A stretch of 64,000 nucleotides of DNA from Accumulibacter sp. (GTDB taxonomy: Bacteria > Pseudomonadota > Gammaproteobacteria > Burkholderiales > Rhodocyclaceae): positions 1 through 64,000 of the forward strand of contig JAFLDO010000017.1 in assembly GCA_017302455.1 (NCBI GenBank). The letters run 5' to 3'. Below are positions 16,812 to 27,116 of this stretch, in pieces (within the stretch, counting starts at the first letter, position 1; each line of letters starts with the position of its first letter). A program made the position numbers and the translations under genes. The notes under the pieces were generated by a model. That model ran no database searches and was not told where the DNA came from. It saw nothing but the letters and a program-made list of their open reading frames with translations.

Positions 16812-17293
16812 CTGCAGGTCTTGCCCCCGTATCCGCGATCGAGCCCGCCGATGCGCCAATCTATGCCACCGACTTCATCAGGGAAATGCTGCGCCAGACG
16901 CGGGCGCTCGACAGCTACGGACAGTGGGACGGCAAGCCGGTGCCGACGATCCTCGCCGGCTACGTGCTGAGCAAGGAGCAGAAGCGCGCGCTGCCGACCA
17001 TCGGCGATCCCGACGAGCTGACGCTGGCCCGCGTCAAGGCTTTCCACAACGCGATTGCGGTACTCATCGAAAAGGAATGCGGCCTGATGGCCGTGCCCTT
17101 CGTGCAGATCACCCACGAAGGCTTTGGGCGTGCGCTGATCACCGTCGGCAAGCTGGTGGTCATGGATCGGACGCTGCGCGACGTACATCGCTTCGGCTTC
17201 GAGTCCCTGTCGAAGATGAAGAGCGAGGCCGACAAGCACCTCGCCGTGGCGCTCGGCGTCATCGGCCGATTCCCTGAAGTGGCCGGCATGTGA
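16808..17293 (+). CDS. NifX-associated protein (DUF269)
   Basis: A 161-residue protein of the NifX-associated family, usually found just after nifX in diazotrophs. Recognisable segments are FIREMLRQTRALDSYGQWDG near residue 20, LPTIGDPDELTLARVKAFHN near 60, and GRALITVGKLVVMDRTLRDV near 105. Its biochemical role is not settled; it is thought to assist cofactor assembly. The ATG at 16808 overlaps the RseC-like stop and follows a CTGGAGAAAG ribosome site. It lies 10 bases upstream of the DUF683 gene. Confidence 0.9.
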   Translation: MTAGLAPVSAIEPADAPIYATDFIREMLRQTRALDSYGQWDGKPVPTILAGYVLSKEQKRALPTIGDPDELTLARVKAFHNAIAVLIEKECGLMAVPFVQITHEGFGRALITVGKLVVMDRTLRDVHRFGFESLSKMKSEADKHLAVALGVIGRFPEVAGM

Positions 17294-17303
17294 GGCGACA
17301 AGC

Positions 17304-17513
17304 ATGAGCGAAGACGACATCAGGGAACTCGATCGGCAAGTGAAGAAGCTCAAGCGCCTCGCCGGCGAGCAGGCCGCGCGACTTCACGATCTGGTCGAAG
17401 ACAGGTTGCCTGCCGCCTGGCAGGAGCTTCCGGAAATTTCACAGGCAACGCTCGCGGCCTGCCAGGCGTGGGCGGAAGCCAACGCCCGCCTGCAGGCGGC
17501 ACAGAAAGGATAA
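17304..17513 (+). CDS. CCE_0567-family small helical metalloprotein (DUF683)
   Basis: A 69-residue protein, almost entirely helical: DIRELDRQVKKLKRLAGEQA followed by a second helix through LVEDRLPAAWQELPEISQAT. This is the DUF683/CCE_0567 family, small helical-hairpin proteins found in nif operons between DUF269 and the FdxB ferredoxin. The cyanobacterial member binds metal as a helical assembly. Its position and length fit exactly. Precise function is unknown. An AGGCGACAAGC stretch serves as a weak ribosome site. Confidence 0.88.
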   Translation: MSEDDIRELDRQVKKLKRLAGEQAARLHDLVEDRLPAAWQELPEISQATLAACQAWAEANARLQAAQKG

Positions 17514-17517
17514 GCGT

Positions 17518-17814
17518 ATGGGCATCATCACCGGACGCACCCGCGGTGGGGACGAATGGACCCCGCAGTTCGTCAGTTTTCTCGATCCGAAAAAGTGCAT
17601 TGGCTGCGGCCGCTGCTACAAAGTGTGTCCGCGCAACGTCCTCGATCTGGTCGAGCGCAGTGAGCAGTTGCTGGCCGACGCCGACGAGGATGCCGATGAC
17701 GATGACGAAATGATGGTGATGACCATCGCCAACGGCGCCGACTGCATCGGCTGCGGCGCCTGCGGTCGGGTCTGCCCGAAGGACTGCTACACCTACGAGG
17801 CTGCTGCCGCGTGA
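17518..17814 (+). CDS. fdxB: FdxB, nif-specific ferredoxin III
   Basis: A 98-residue ferredoxin with two 4Fe-4S motifs: CIGCGRCYKVCPR (Cys27, 30, 33, 37) and CIGCGACGRVCPK (Cys76, 79, 82, 86). An acidic insert between them (DADEDADDDDE near residues 54-64) is longer than in clostridial 2[4Fe-4S] ferredoxins and typical of the nif ferredoxin III group. It donates electrons in nitrogenase function or cofactor assembly. It follows the DUF683 gene by four bases with AAAGGA as ribosome site and ends the nifE operon. Confidence 0.93.
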   Translation: MGIITGRTRGGDEWTPQFVSFLDPKKCIGCGRCYKVCPRNVLDLVERSEQLLADADEDADDDDEMMVMTIANGADCIGCGACGRVCPKDCYTYEAAAA

Positions 17815-17869
17815 GCAGGGCGAGCTCTGCGCGCCTGCCGCTCGCCCGGGAGCGTGTCGCAATTCGGCG

Positions 17870-17885
17870 TGTCGCGTTTGCGACA
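17870..17885. promoter_or_regulatory. NifA upstream activator site for iscA-nifUS
   Basis: TGTCGCGTTTGCGACA is a perfect TGT-N10-ACA palindrome, strongly similar to the other two activator sites in the window. It is centred about 114 bases upstream of the predicted start for the next operon. Confidence 0.85.
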
Positions 17886-17964
17886 CCCATTAGAGACCCA
17901 CTCCACTTCGGGTGAAATCGCGGAACGCGTGGAAATTCATGGTGTTGCGGGTTATCGGCAGGGC

Positions 17965-17980
17965 TGGTACGAAGCTTGCG
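17965..17980 (+). promoter_or_regulatory. sigma-54 promoter of iscA-nifU-nifS operon
   Basis: TGGTACGAAGCTTGCG keeps the -24 GG and -12 GC of TGGCAC-N5-TTGCA with correct spacing. The predicted transcript start is near 17991, giving a leader of about 34 bases that contains AAGGAG before the ATG at 18025. Confidence 0.85.
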
Positions 17981-18024
17981 AGGATGAACTCAGGGAACCC
18001 GCCCCATCTCAAGGAGAGCAGCTC

Positions 18025-18351
18025 ATGATCCATCTGACCCCCGCCGCGGTGAAGGCAATCAGCCGCTTCGTCAAGGCCACCGAGACTCCGGTCGCCGGTC
18101 TGCGCATTTTTGTATCCGGTGGCGGTTGCGCCGGCCTGCAATACGGACTGCGTCTCGAACAGGACAAGGGCGACGACGACCTGGAGTTCGACGTCGGTGC
18201 CGCTGCCCGCCTGCTGGTCGATCCGTTGAGCAGTTCGATGCTCGACGGCCTGACCGTCGATTTTGTCGACAGCCTCACGCAGACCGGCTTCAAGTTCAAC
18301 AATCCGAATGTCGCGGGTGCCTGTGCCTGCGGCCAGTCGTTCGCGGGCTGA
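18025..18351 (+). CDS. iscA: nif-type IscA iron-sulfur assembly protein
   Basis: A 108-residue A-type Fe-S carrier: [15 protein letters not shown] at the N-terminus, then [18 protein letters not shown] (first ligand Cys) and the C-terminal [14 protein letters not shown] with the C-x-C pair. It accepts clusters from NifU and delivers them to target proteins. The ATG at 18025 is preceded by AAGGAG at 18011-18016 and by the sigma-54 promoter; the frame is open upstream, but that part would precede the transcript start. It is 10 bases before nifU. Confidence 0.92.
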   Translation: MIHLTPAAVKAISRFVKATETPVAGLRIFVSGGGCAGLQYGLRLEQDKGDDDLEFDVGAAARLLVDPLSSSMLDGLTVDFVDSLTQTGFKFNNPNVAGACACGQSFAG

Positions 18352-18361
18352 GGAGATCGCC

Positions 18362-19246
18362 ATGTGGGACTACTCCGAGAAGGTGCGCGAGCACTTCTTC
18401 AACCCGCGGAACTCCGGGCCGCTCGAGAACGCCAACGGCATCGGCGATTTCGGTTCGATCAAGTGTGGTGACGCGTTGCGCCTGATGCTCAAGGTCAACC
18501 CGGAAACCGAGGTCATCGACGATGCGCGCTTCCAGACCTTCGGCTGCGGCTCGGCGATCGCCTCGTCGTCGGCATTGACCGAGATCATCAAGGGCAAGAC
18601 GCTGGATGAAGCGCTGCAAGTCAGCAACCAGGACATCGCCGACTATCTCGACGGACTGCCGCCGGAAAAGATGCACTGTTCGGTGATGGGGCGCGAGGCA
18701 CTGCAGGCCGCCGTCGCCAACTATCGCGGCGAGAGCTGGAAGGATGATCACGAGGAGGGCGAACTGGTCTGCAAGTGCTTCGCCATCGACGCCGTGATGA
18801 TCGAGGACACGGTGCGCGCCAACAGCCTGCGGACGATCGAGGAGGTGGCCAACTACACCAAGGCCGGCGGCGGCTGTTCGGCCTGCCACGAGAAGATCGA
18901 GGACATCCTGATCGCTGTCAATGGTCGGCTCTACGCCAATGAGGCGAAGCCGGTCAAGGCGCGCCCGGCGGCCGGCGAAGTGCCGGGCAAGCCGAAGCTG
19001 ACCAACTACCAGCGAATCCGCAGGATCGAGGAGACGCTCGAAGCCATCCGCCCATCGCTGCAACGTGACCACGGTGATGTCACCCTGGTCGAGGTCGACG
19101 GCAAGAAGATTTACGTCGAACTCACCGGCGCCTGCCGCGGATGCTCGATGGAAGCCGCGACCCTCGGCGGCGTGCAGCAGAAGCTCATCGAAGCCCTGGG
19201 CGAACTCGTCCAGGTGCTGCCGGTCGCCGCGCTGGCCCGCGCCTAA
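18362..19246 (+). CDS. nifU: NifU, iron-sulfur cluster scaffold
   Basis: A 294-residue three-domain NifU. The N-terminal IscU-like scaffold has its ligand cysteines in [22 protein letters not shown] and [10 protein letters not shown]. The central [2Fe-2S] domain has [10 protein letters not shown] and [15 protein letters not shown]. The C-terminal Nfu domain has [17 protein letters not shown]. NifU assembles clusters with sulfur from NifS for NifH and for NifB-co. The start [19 protein letters not shown] is the family start and follows GAGGAG. Full length; downstream nifS is 22 bases away. Confidence 0.95.
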   Translation: MWDYSEKVREHFFNPRNSGPLENANGIGDFGSIKCGDALRLMLKVNPETEVIDDARFQTFGCGSAIASSSALTEIIKGKTLDEALQVSNQDIADYLDGLPPEKMHCSVMGREALQAAVANYRGESWKDDHEEGELVCKCFAIDAVMIEDTVRANSLRTIEEVANYTKAGGGCSACHEKIEDILIAVNGRLYANEAKPVKARPAAGEVPGKPKLTNYQRIRRIEETLEAIRPSLQRDHGDVTLVEVDGKKIYVELTGACRGCSMEAATLGGVQQKLIEALGELVQVLPVAALARA

Positions 19247-19268
19247 CCGTCATCCGAGAGGAAAAGCC

Positions 19269-20477
19269 ATGCAACCGATCTACATGGACAACAACGCCAC
19301 GACGGCCTGCGATCCCGCCGTCGTGGCGGCGATGCTGCCCTACTTTACCGAGCAGTTCGGCAACGCTTCCTCGATCCACAGTTTCGGCTCGCAGGTCGGC
19401 AAGGCGATCAAGCAGGCACGAATGCAGGTCCAGTCGCTGCTTGGCGCGGCCCACGACAGCGAAATCGTGTTCAATTCCTGCGGCACCGAGTCCGACGCGA
19501 CGGCCATTCTCTCGGCGCTGAAAGCCAATCCCGAACGGCGGACGGTGATCACCACGATGGTCGAGCATCCGGCGATCCTGAGCCTGTGCGCCTACCTCGA
19601 GAAGGAGGACTACGTCGTGCATCGCCTGCGCGTCGACCGCAAGGGGCGGCTCGACCTCGACGAATACCGGTCGCTGCTCAACGAGCGCGTGGCGATCGTC
19701 TCGGCGATGTGGGCGAACAATGAAACGGGAACCCTCTTTCCGGTCGAGGAAATGGCCGAGATGGCGCACGCGAAAGGCATCCTTTTCCACACCGACGCCG
19801 TGCAGGCCGTCGGCAAGGTCGCCATCGATCTCAAGAGCACGAAGATCGATATGCTCTCGTTGTCCGGTCACAAGCTGCACGCGCCGAAAGGCATCGGCGT
19901 GCTGTATGTGCGCCGCAATACCCGCTTCCGCCCCCTCCTGCGCGGCGGCCACCAGGAGCGTGGGCGCCGCGCAGGCACCGAGAACTCGGCGTCGATCATC
20001 GGCCTCGGCGTCGCCTGCGAGCTTGCCCAGGAGCATCTGGTGGCCGAAAACACGACCGTCAAGCGCCTGCGTGACCGCCTCGAGCGAGGGATCCTCGGCA
20101 GCGTCAGGAACGCCTTCGTCAATGGCGACACGCTCTACCGTCTGCCCAATACGGCGAGCATCGCCTTCGAGTATGTCGAAGGCGAGGGCATTCTCCTGCT
20201 GCTGAACCAGCTCGGTATTGCCGCGTCTTCCGGCTCGGCCTGCACCTCGGGCTCGCTGGAGCCGTCGCATGTGATGCGCGCGATGGCCATCCCTTATACC
20301 GCGGCACACGGGACGATTCGCTTCTCGCTTTCGCGGTACAACAGCGAAGAGGAAGTGGACCGCGTCATCGCCGCCGTACCGCCGGTGATCGCGAAGTTGA
20401 GGAAACTCTCCCCGTACTGGAGCGGTGACGGACCGGCCGCGAATTCGGAGCAGGCCTTCCAGCCGGAATACGCCTGA
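19269..20477 (+). CDS. nifS: NifS, cysteine desulfurase
   Basis: A 402-residue PLP enzyme. The start [16 protein letters not shown] is the family signature. The PLP lysine is in [15 protein letters not shown] and the catalytic cysteine is in [18 protein letters not shown]. It converts cysteine to alanine plus enzyme-bound persulfide for NifU. An AGAGGAAAAG site precedes the ATG. It ends the iscA-nifU-nifS operon; only a short degenerate frame separates it from mnmG. Confidence 0.95.
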   Translation: MQPIYMDNNATTACDPAVVAAMLPYFTEQFGNASSIHSFGSQVGKAIKQARMQVQSLLGAAHDSEIVFNSCGTESDATAILSALKANPERRTVITTMVEHPAILSLCAYLEKEDYVVHRLRVDRKGRLDLDEYRSLLNERVAIVSAMWANNETGTLFPVEEMAEMAHAKGILFHTDAVQAVGKVAIDLKSTKIDMLSLSGHKLHAPKGIGVLYVRRNTRFRPLLRGGHQERGRRAGTENSASIIGLGVACELAQEHLVAENTTVKRLRDRLERGILGSVRNAFVNGDTLYRLPNTASIAFEYVEGEGILLLLNQLGIAASSGSACTSGSLEPSHVMRAMAIPYTAAHGTIRFSLSRYNSEEEVDRVIAAVPPVIAKLRKLSPYWSGDGPAANSEQAFQPEYA

Positions 20478-20478
20478 C

Positions 20479-20634
20479 CGGATCGAGGAAGTCGTCGTCG
20501 GTGCGGCGGTAGATCACGTCCACCGGTTGCGGGCCGAGCGTCGTGCGGAATTCGATGCCGAGGCGGAGGAGCGCTATACCCGCATCGTCGAGTCCGGCAA
20601 GACGATCCCGTGGAGCGAAATGCGCAGCTACTGA
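20479..20634 (+). pseudogene. possible antitoxin remnant at the nif/mnmG junction
   Basis: After nifS the frame reads through [20 protein letters not shown] and ends [13 protein letters not shown]. From memory, this resembles the C-terminal part of type II antitoxins, which usually continue with about ten more residues. No good start codon follows the nifS stop; the frame is open only by running back inside nifS to a GTG at 20425. No toxin gene is nearby. I read it as a decayed fragment, but a short functional gene is not excluded. Confidence 0.3.
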
Positions 20635-20723
20635 GCTCGGCTAAACCTGTTATCTTTCAGCGAACTGGCGTAGAATTCGCCGCTTTCCCGTTCGCACTGC
20701 CGTGCGCCAGATCCGGATTGCCA

Positions 20724-22640
20724 ATGCTCTTCCCTGACCGTTTCGACGTGATTGTCGTCGGTGGCGGCCATGCCGGCACCGAGGCGGCGCTTGCCGCGGC
20801 ACGCATGGGAATGAAGACCTTGCTGCTCACGCACAACCTGGAAACGCTCGGTGCGATGAGCTGCAATCCGTCGATCGGCGGTATCGGCAAGGGGCATCTG
20901 GTCAAGGAGGTCGATGCTCTCGGCGGGGCCATGGCCGAGGCCACCGACGAAGCCGGCATTCAGTTTCGCATCCTCAACTCGAGCAAGGGCCCGGCGGTAC
21001 GCGCGACGCGTGCGCAGGCAGATCGTGTTCTGTACCGCCAGGCGATCCGCAGCCGCCTCGAGAAGTTGCCGAATCTGACGATTTTCGCGCAGGCCTGTGA
21101 CGACCTGATCCTCGACGGCGATCGCGTCGCCGGCGTGGTGAGTCAGCTGGGGGTGCGCTTTGCCGCGCGCGCGGTCGTCCTGACCACGGGAACCTTCCTC
21201 AACGGCCTGATTCACGTCGGCCTCACGAACTACACCGGCGGTCGCATGGGTGATCCGCCGGCGGTTTCGCTGGCCGCGCGTTTGCGTGAGCTGCAGTTGC
21301 CCGTCGGGCGGCTGAAGACCGGCACGCCGCCACGGCTTGACGGCCGGACCATCGACTTCTCGGTGATGGTCGAGCAACATTCGGATGATCCGCTGCCGGT
21401 CTTTTCCTTCCTCGGCGACGCGGCACGGCACCCGCAGCAACTGCCGTGCTGGATCACCAGTACCAACCCGCAGACGCACGCCATCATCCGCGCCAATCTC
21501 GATCGCTCGCCGATGTACACCGGCGTCATCGAAGGCGTCGGGCCGCGTTACTGTCCCTCGATCGAGGACAAGATTCATCGCTTTGCGGCCAAGGACAGCC
21601 ACAATATCTTCCTCGAGCCGGAAGGCCTGGCGACGCACGAGATTTACCCCAATGGCATTTCAACCAGCCTGCCGTTCGATGTTCAGCTGGCCATCGTCCG
21701 GTCGATCCGCGGGCTGGAGAATTGCCACATCCTGCGTCCCGGCTATGCGATCGAGTACGACTACTTCGATCCGCGCGGGCTCAAGGCGTCGCTGGAAACC
21801 CGGGCGATCGGCGGACTCTTCTTTGCCGGCCAGATCAACGGCACTACCGGCTACGAGGAAGCGGCGGCACAGGGCCTGCTGGCGGGCGCCAATGCGGCAC
21901 TGCTGGTGCAAGAGCGGGAGGCCTGGACGCCGCGCCGTGACGAGGCCTACCTGGGCGTGCTGGTCGACGATCTGATCACGCGCGGCGTCTCCGAGCCTTA
22001 CCGGATGTTCACCAGTCGTGCCGAGTACCGCCTGTCGCTGCGCGAAGACAATGCCGACATGCGGCTGACCGAAGAGGGCCGCCGCCTCGGTCTGGTGGAC
22101 GATCGCCGCTGGCAGGCATTCTCCGAAAAACGGGCGGCGATTGGCCGCGAACAGGAGCGCCTGAAGTCGACCTGGGTCAGTCCGCGCCTGGTCGCCGATG
22201 ACGAGGCGACGCGCGTTCTCGGCAAGCCGCTCGAGCACGAATACAGTCTGCATGATCTGCTGCGCCGACCGGATGTGAGCTACGCGGCGTTGATGACCTT
22301 GCGTGCCGGCGAGGTGCCGGTCGCTGCCGGCCTGGGTGATGCGCAGGTCATCGAGCAACTGGAGATTCAGGCCCGGTATCAGGGTTACATCGAGAGACAG
22401 CAGGACGAGGTGGCGAGGAGCCTGGCGAACGAGCAGACGCGCTTCCCGGAAGGCTTCGATTTCAGCAGTGTCGGTGGCCTGTCGAAGGAAGTCCAACAGA
22501 AGCTCGCCGTGCAGCGGCCGCAGACGCTCGGCCAGGCGTCGCGCATTCAGGGGATGACTCCGGCGGCGATCTCGATCCTGCTGGTTCACCTGAAGCGTGG
22601 CGAAGCGGACGGAAGACGTCAGAGCGTCGCTGCGCAATGA
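20724..22640 (+). CDS. mnmG: MnmG (GidA), tRNA uridine-5-carboxymethylaminomethyl modification enzyme
   Basis: A 638-residue FAD enzyme. The dinucleotide fold is [20 protein letters not shown] near residue 10; [20 protein letters not shown] and the later [20 protein letters not shown] are family signatures. With MnmE it forms cmnm5U34 on tRNAs. The start [12 protein letters not shown] at 20724 matches homologues; the frame extension upstream is not conserved-looking. A TAGAAT at 20672-20677 could be its -10 box. Its stop overlaps rsmG (ATGA). Confidence 0.96.
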   Translation: MLFPDRFDVIVVGGGHAGTEAALAAARMGMKTLLLTHNLETLGAMSCNPSIGGIGKGHLVKEVDALGGAMAEATDEAGIQFRILNSSKGPAVRATRAQADRVLYRQAIRSRLEKLPNLTIFAQACDDLILDGDRVAGVVSQLGVRFAARAVVLTTGTFLNGLIHVGLTNYTGGRMGDPPAVSLAARLRELQLPVGRLKTGTPPRLDGRTIDFSVMVEQHSDDPLPVFSFLGDAARHPQQLPCWITSTNPQTHAIIRANLDRSPMYTGVIEGVGPRYCPSIEDKIHRFAAKDSHNIFLEPEGLATHEIYPNGISTSLPFDVQLAIVRSIRGLENCHILRPGYAIEYDYFDPRGLKASLETRAIGGLFFAGQINGTTGYEEAAAQGLLAGANAALLVQEREAWTPRRDEAYLGVLVDDLITRGVSEPYRMFTSRAEYRLSLREDNADMRLTEEGRRLGLVDDRRWQAFSEKRAAIGREQERLKSTWVSPRLVADDEATRVLGKPLEHEYSLHDLLRRPDVSYAALMTLRAGEVPVAAGLGDAQVIEQLEIQARYQGYIERQQDEVARSLANEQTRFPEGFDFSSVGGLSKEVQQKLAVQRPQTLGQASRIQGMTPAAISILLVHLKRGEADGRRQSVAAQ

Positions 22641-23284
22641 CGCCGGCGGCGCAGCTCGCGCAGGGCTTGTCGACCCTCGGCATCGCTTTGTCGGCGCCGG
22701 CGCAGCAGAAGTTGCTCGCCTACGCGACGCTGCTTGCCAAGTGGAACAGGACCTACCGCCTGACCGCGATGAGCGACCCTGCGCTGGCCGTCAGTCATCA
22801 CCTGCTCGATTCCCTGGCACTCCTGCCTTTCGTCGAGGCGCCGCCACTGCTCGACGTGGGCAGCGGCGGCGGCATGCCCGGAATTCCCCTGGCCATTGCC
22901 CGTCCGGATCTGCCGGTGGTCCTTCTGGACAGCAGTTCGAAGAAGGCTGCCTTCCTGCAACAGGTGGCAATTGAGCTGGGTTTGGGGAATATTGCCGTAC
23001 ACTGCGGTCGCGTCGAAGCGTATCGACCGACCACCGGTTTTGCGGCGATCACTGCCCGCGCCTTTTCCCATCTGGCCGAGTTCGTGCAGCTATCGCGCCA
23101 CCTGCTCGCTGAGGACGGCCACTGGCTGGCCATGAAAGGCGTCTGGCCGCAGGACGAGATCGCCGACCTGCCGGCCGGCGTGCGGGTCGATGGGGTGCAT
23201 CGACTGGCGGTGCCGGGCGTCGAGGGCGAGCGGCATCTGGTGGTGATGAGCATTGGCCATGCTGGGAATTCGGGGGATAGTTGA
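22637..23284 (+). CDS. rsmG: RsmG (GidB), 16S rRNA m7G527 methyltransferase
   Basis: A 215-residue SAM-dependent methyltransferase. The SAM-binding motif is [20 protein letters not shown], followed by [20 protein letters not shown], and the family segment [10 protein letters not shown] comes later. It methylates N7 of G527 in 16S rRNA. Overlap with mnmG (22637-22640) couples their translation. The next gene, parA, begins right after its stop, completing the common mnmG-rsmG-parA-parB order. Confidence 0.95.
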   Translation: MTPAAQLAQGLSTLGIALSAPAQQKLLAYATLLAKWNRTYRLTAMSDPALAVSHHLLDSLALLPFVEAPPLLDVGSGGGMPGIPLAIARPDLPVVLLDSSSKKAAFLQQVAIELGLGNIAVHCGRVEAYRPTTGFAAITARAFSHLAEFVQLSRHLLAEDGHWLAMKGVWPQDEIADLPAGVRVDGVHRLAVPGVEGERHLVVMSIGHAGNSGDS

Positions 23285-23285
23285 T

Positions 23286-24110
23286 TTGGCACAAGTCGAT
23301 TTGGCAAAGATTCTCGCGGTAACCAACCAGAAGGGCGGCGTCGGCAAGACGACGACCGCTGTCAATCTCTCGGCGTGTCTGGCCGAACTCGGTCAGCGCG
23401 TACTGCTGATCGATCTCGACCCACAAGGCAACGCGACTACCGGCTGCGGGGTCGTCAAGCGCGTGGCGCTGCCGACCGTCTACCAGATTCTCATTGGTCG
23501 CTCGACGATCGCCGACACGCGTCTGGTGACCGAGTTCGGCTTCGACGTGCTGCCGGCGAATCGTGAACTGGCCGGTGCCGAGATCGACCTGATCGATATC
23601 GCGCAGCGTGAGTATCGTCTGCGCGATGCGCTTGTCGGCCTGCGCGGCGAGTACGACTTCGTCCTGCTGGACTGTCCGCCGGCGCTCAACATGTTGACCG
23701 TCAACGGCCTGGTCGCCGCCGATGCCGTGATGATCCCGATGCAGTGTGAATACTACGCACTCGAAGGCCTGACTGACCTGGTTGCGACACTCAAGAAGGT
23801 GCGCGGCAACCTCAATCCGGTCCTCGAGATCGAGGGCTTGCTGCGCACCATGTTCGACCCGCGCTCGACGCTGACGCAGCAGGTGTCGCGCGAGCTCGAA
23901 GGCCATTTCGGCGCCAAGGTCTACCGCACGATCATCCCGCGCAACGTACGCCTCGCCGAGGCGCCGTCCTACGGCAAGCCGGTGATCGCTTTCGACCGCA
24001 GTTCCAAGGGGGCGCAGGCCTACCTCCTGCTGGCCGAGGAGATTCTCGAGCGCCGTGCGAGCGCACGGGGACATGGCGCGAGCAGCGGCGAACTGGGAGT
24101 CGCGCCATGA
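23286..24110 (+). CDS. parA: ParA, chromosome partitioning ATPase
   Basis: A 274-residue Soj/ParA-type ATPase, with deviant Walker A KGGVGKTT (residues 16-23), LLIDLDPQGNAT, and Walker B YDFVLLDCPPAL. It drives origin segregation with ParB. I start at the TTG at 23286, which has GGGGGA seven bases upstream and starts one base after rsmG ends. An ATG at 23259 in the same frame is the alternative and would overlap rsmG. It overlaps parB by four bases (ATGA). Confidence 0.93.
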   Translation: MAQVDLAKILAVTNQKGGVGKTTTAVNLSACLAELGQRVLLIDLDPQGNATTGCGVVKRVALPTVYQILIGRSTIADTRLVTEFGFDVLPANRELAGAEIDLIDIAQREYRLRDALVGLRGEYDFVLLDCPPALNMLTVNGLVAADAVMIPMQCEYYALEGLTDLVATLKKVRGNLNPVLEIEGLLRTMFDPRSTLTQQVSRELEGHFGAKVYRTIIPRNVRLAEAPSYGKPVIAFDRSSKGAQAYLLLAEEILERRASARGHGASSGELGVAP

Positions 24111-24946
24111 AGATGAAGGGCTTGGGGCGTGGCCTGGATGCCTTGCTGGCCGGTAATGACGCTCAGAACAGGGAGCAACAACGGGCGCTGCCGGTCGGCC
24201 ACATCCAGCCGGGCAAGTACCAGCCGCGCACGCGCATGGACGCCGCGTCGCTCGATGAACTGGCCGCCTCGATCCGCGTGCAGGGCTTGATGCAGCCGAT
24301 ACTGGTGCGCCCGCTCGGCGAGGATCGCTACGAAATCATCGCCGGCGAGCGGCGCTGGCGAGCGGCCCAGATGGCCGGCCTGAGCGAGGTGTCGACGCTG
24401 ATCCGGGAAATTCCCGATGAGGCGGCGTTGGCGATGGCCCTGATCGAGAACATTCAGCGCGAGAACCTCAACCCGCTCGAGGAAGCGCTCGGCCTGCAGC
24501 GCTTGATCGACGAGTTCTCGATGACCCACCAGCAGGCGGCGGATGCCGTCGGGCGGTCGCGCCCGGCGGCTTCCAATCTGCTGCGTCTGTTGCAGTTGGC
24601 AGCACCGGCGCAGGAACTGCTGATGTGCGGCGAGATCGACATGGGTCACGCGCGCGCGCTCCTGCCGCTGGCGGGCGCCTTGCAGGTGCAGCTTGCCCAG
24701 CGCGTCGTGCAGAAGGGCCTGTCGGTGCGAGAAACCGAGCGCCTGGTTCAATACGCGCTCCGCGCACCGAAAGACAGCCCGCCGCCAAAACCGGACCGCG
24801 ACGTGTTGCGTCTGCAGGAGGAACTGGCAGACCTGCTCGGTGCGCAGGTGGCCATTCGCGCCAACAAGAGGGGCGCCGGCAAGGTCCTGATCGAGTTCGG
24901 TGACCTCGATCAACTGGAAGGCATCCTGCAGCGCCTGCGTCATTGA
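24107..24946 (+). CDS. parB: ParB, chromosome partitioning protein
   Basis: A 279-residue ParB. The N-terminal MKMKGLGRGLDALLAG matches the ParA-activating arginine segment. The CTP-binding box is in IIAGERRWRAAQMAGL and ENIQRENLNPLEEALGLQRL. The helix-turn-helix is in MTHQQAADAVGRSRPAASNL, and a C-terminal dimerisation region follows. It loads at parS and spreads as a CTP clamp. No parS-like palindrome (TGTTTCACGTGAAACA) was seen in the window. It is followed by a 145-bp gap before atpI. Confidence 0.95.
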   Translation: MKMKGLGRGLDALLAGNDAQNREQQRALPVGHIQPGKYQPRTRMDAASLDELAASIRVQGLMQPILVRPLGEDRYEIIAGERRWRAAQMAGLSEVSTLIREIPDEAALAMALIENIQRENLNPLEEALGLQRLIDEFSMTHQQAADAVGRSRPAASNLLRLLQLAAPAQELLMCGEIDMGHARALLPLAGALQVQLAQRVVQKGLSVRETERLVQYALRAPKDSPPPKPDRDVLRLQEELADLLGAQVAIRANKRGAGKVLIEFGDLDQLEGILQRLRH

Positions 24947-25038
24947 TGCGCCGCATCATAGAGACCCTCGCCAAGAGCCTCGATGGCGGCCGCAAGGCAG
25001 GTGTTATCAAGCGAGGACAACTTTTTTGCATGTGCGGT

Positions 25039-25067
25039 TTGATTCCTCTATACGAGTCTGGTATTCT
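25039..25067 (+). promoter_or_regulatory. sigma-70-type promoter of the atp operon
   Basis: TTGATT at 25039-25044 and TATTCT at 25062-25067 are separated by exactly 17 bases, close to TTGACA/TATAAT. The site is just upstream of the atpI ribosome site (GGAGGGG), so it probably drives atpI and the F1Fo genes. Confidence 0.7.
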
Positions 25068-25091
25068 GCCGGTGTTTTGGAGGGGTTAGCC

Positions 25092-25454
25092 GTGCATCCT
25101 CAGGTTCGCTGGGTGTTGCGTAGCCAGTTGGGAGTCACACTGGCCGCGGCGCTGGTAGCGGCGCTGGCAATGGGGTTCGACGCGGCGATCTCCGCTTTGC
25201 TCGGTGGCGGTATCGCCATGGCAAGTGCTCTCGCTTATGTCTGGCGAGCCTTGCGGGAGTCGAGGATGGCGGGACCTGATGCGAAAAGGGCGTTCAACGC
25301 TCAGGTGGCCGGTGAAGGGTACAAGTTCGCCGTCACCCTGTTGTTGTTTGCTCTGGTGTTCAAGAGCTACGCACAGCTCGTCGCCTTGCCGCTCTTCCTG
25401 ACCTATGTTGCAACGGTTGTCGTTTATTGGATGGCGCTGCTCAGGCAGCAATAG
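25092..25454 (+). CDS. atpI: AtpI, ATP synthase assembly factor
   Basis: A 120-residue membrane protein with four hydrophobic segments (TLAAALVAALAMGFDAAISA, LLGGGIAMASALAYVW, VTLLLFALVFKS and LPLFLTYVATVVVYWMALL). It belongs to the AtpI/UncI family, which assists c-ring assembly and Mg2+ handling. I start at the GTG at 25092 because GGAGGGG stands seven bases upstream; the frame is open further but crosses the promoter. The gene is 17 bases before atpB. Confidence 0.88.
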   Translation: MHPQVRWVLRSQLGVTLAAALVAALAMGFDAAISALLGGGIAMASALAYVWRALRESRMAGPDAKRAFNAQVAGEGYKFAVTLLLFALVFKSYAQLVALPLFLTYVATVVVYWMALLRQQ

Positions 25455-25462
25455 TCAAATAG

Positions 25463-26242
<780 letters not shown>

Positions 26243-26316
26243 TGGGCGAGTGCCGGGTCTTGTCACCAGTTTGATTCACGTTGTCCCCGTTTAACCCATT
26301 TAGCATGTTTTACTAG

Positions 26317-26601
<285 letters not shown>

Positions 26602-26641
26602 GCGCTTCTCCTTTTGGATCAACTCTTGACAGGAGGTTAGC

Positions 26642-27112
26642 GTGAACATCAACGCAACGCTGTTTGGCGAAGCGATCTGGTTCGGCGTCTTCATCTGGAT
26701 CACCATGAAGTACGTCTGGCCACCGCTGCAAAAGGCCATGGCTGATCGCCAAAAACTGATCGCTGACGGGCTGGCTGCCGGCGAGCGCGCCAAGCATGAA
26801 CTGGAACTGGCCGGAAAACGCTCCGCCGACGCCCTCCGTGACGCCAAGGCCAAGTCTGCCGAGCTCATCACGGCGGCCGAAAAGCGCGCCGCGCAGATGG
26901 TCGAGGAAGCCAAGCTGACGGCAAAAGTCGAAGCTGACAAGGTGGTCGCCTCGGCCAAGGCCGAAATCGCTCAACAGGTCGAACAAGCGCGCGCCGAACT
27001 GCGTGGCCGCCTTGCCGACCTCGCCGTTGCCGGTGCCGAGCGTATTCTGAAGCGCGAGGTGGATGCCAAGGCGCACTCCGAAATGCTGGTCGCGCTCAAG
27101 CAGGAACTCTGA
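26642..27112 (+). CDS. atpF: AtpF, F1Fo ATP synthase subunit b
   Basis: A 156-residue peripheral-stalk protein with a single N-terminal membrane helix (about residues 7-25, ending [12 protein letters not shown]) followed by a long charged coiled coil rich in Ala, Lys and Glu. Typical of proteobacterial b subunits. An AGGAGG site sits before the GTG start at 26642. It joins the a subunit to F1 with the delta subunit (next gene, five bases on). Confidence 0.95.
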   Translation: MNINATLFGEAIWFGVFIWITMKYVWPPLQKAMADRQKLIADGLAAGERAKHELELAGKRSADALRDAKAKSAELITAAEKRAAQMVEEAKLTAKVEADKVVASAKAEIAQQVEQARAELRGRLADLAVAGAERILKREVDAKAHSEMLVALKQEL

Positions 27113-27116
27113 GACC

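Noticed and set aside
22619-24074. Long minus-strand frames opposite rsmG and parA
   Set aside because: They mirror high-GC coding DNA on the plus strand, where the products are unmistakable.
24947-25091. parS site near parAB
   Set aside because: No sequence close to TGTTTCACGTGAAACA was found here or elsewhere near parAB.
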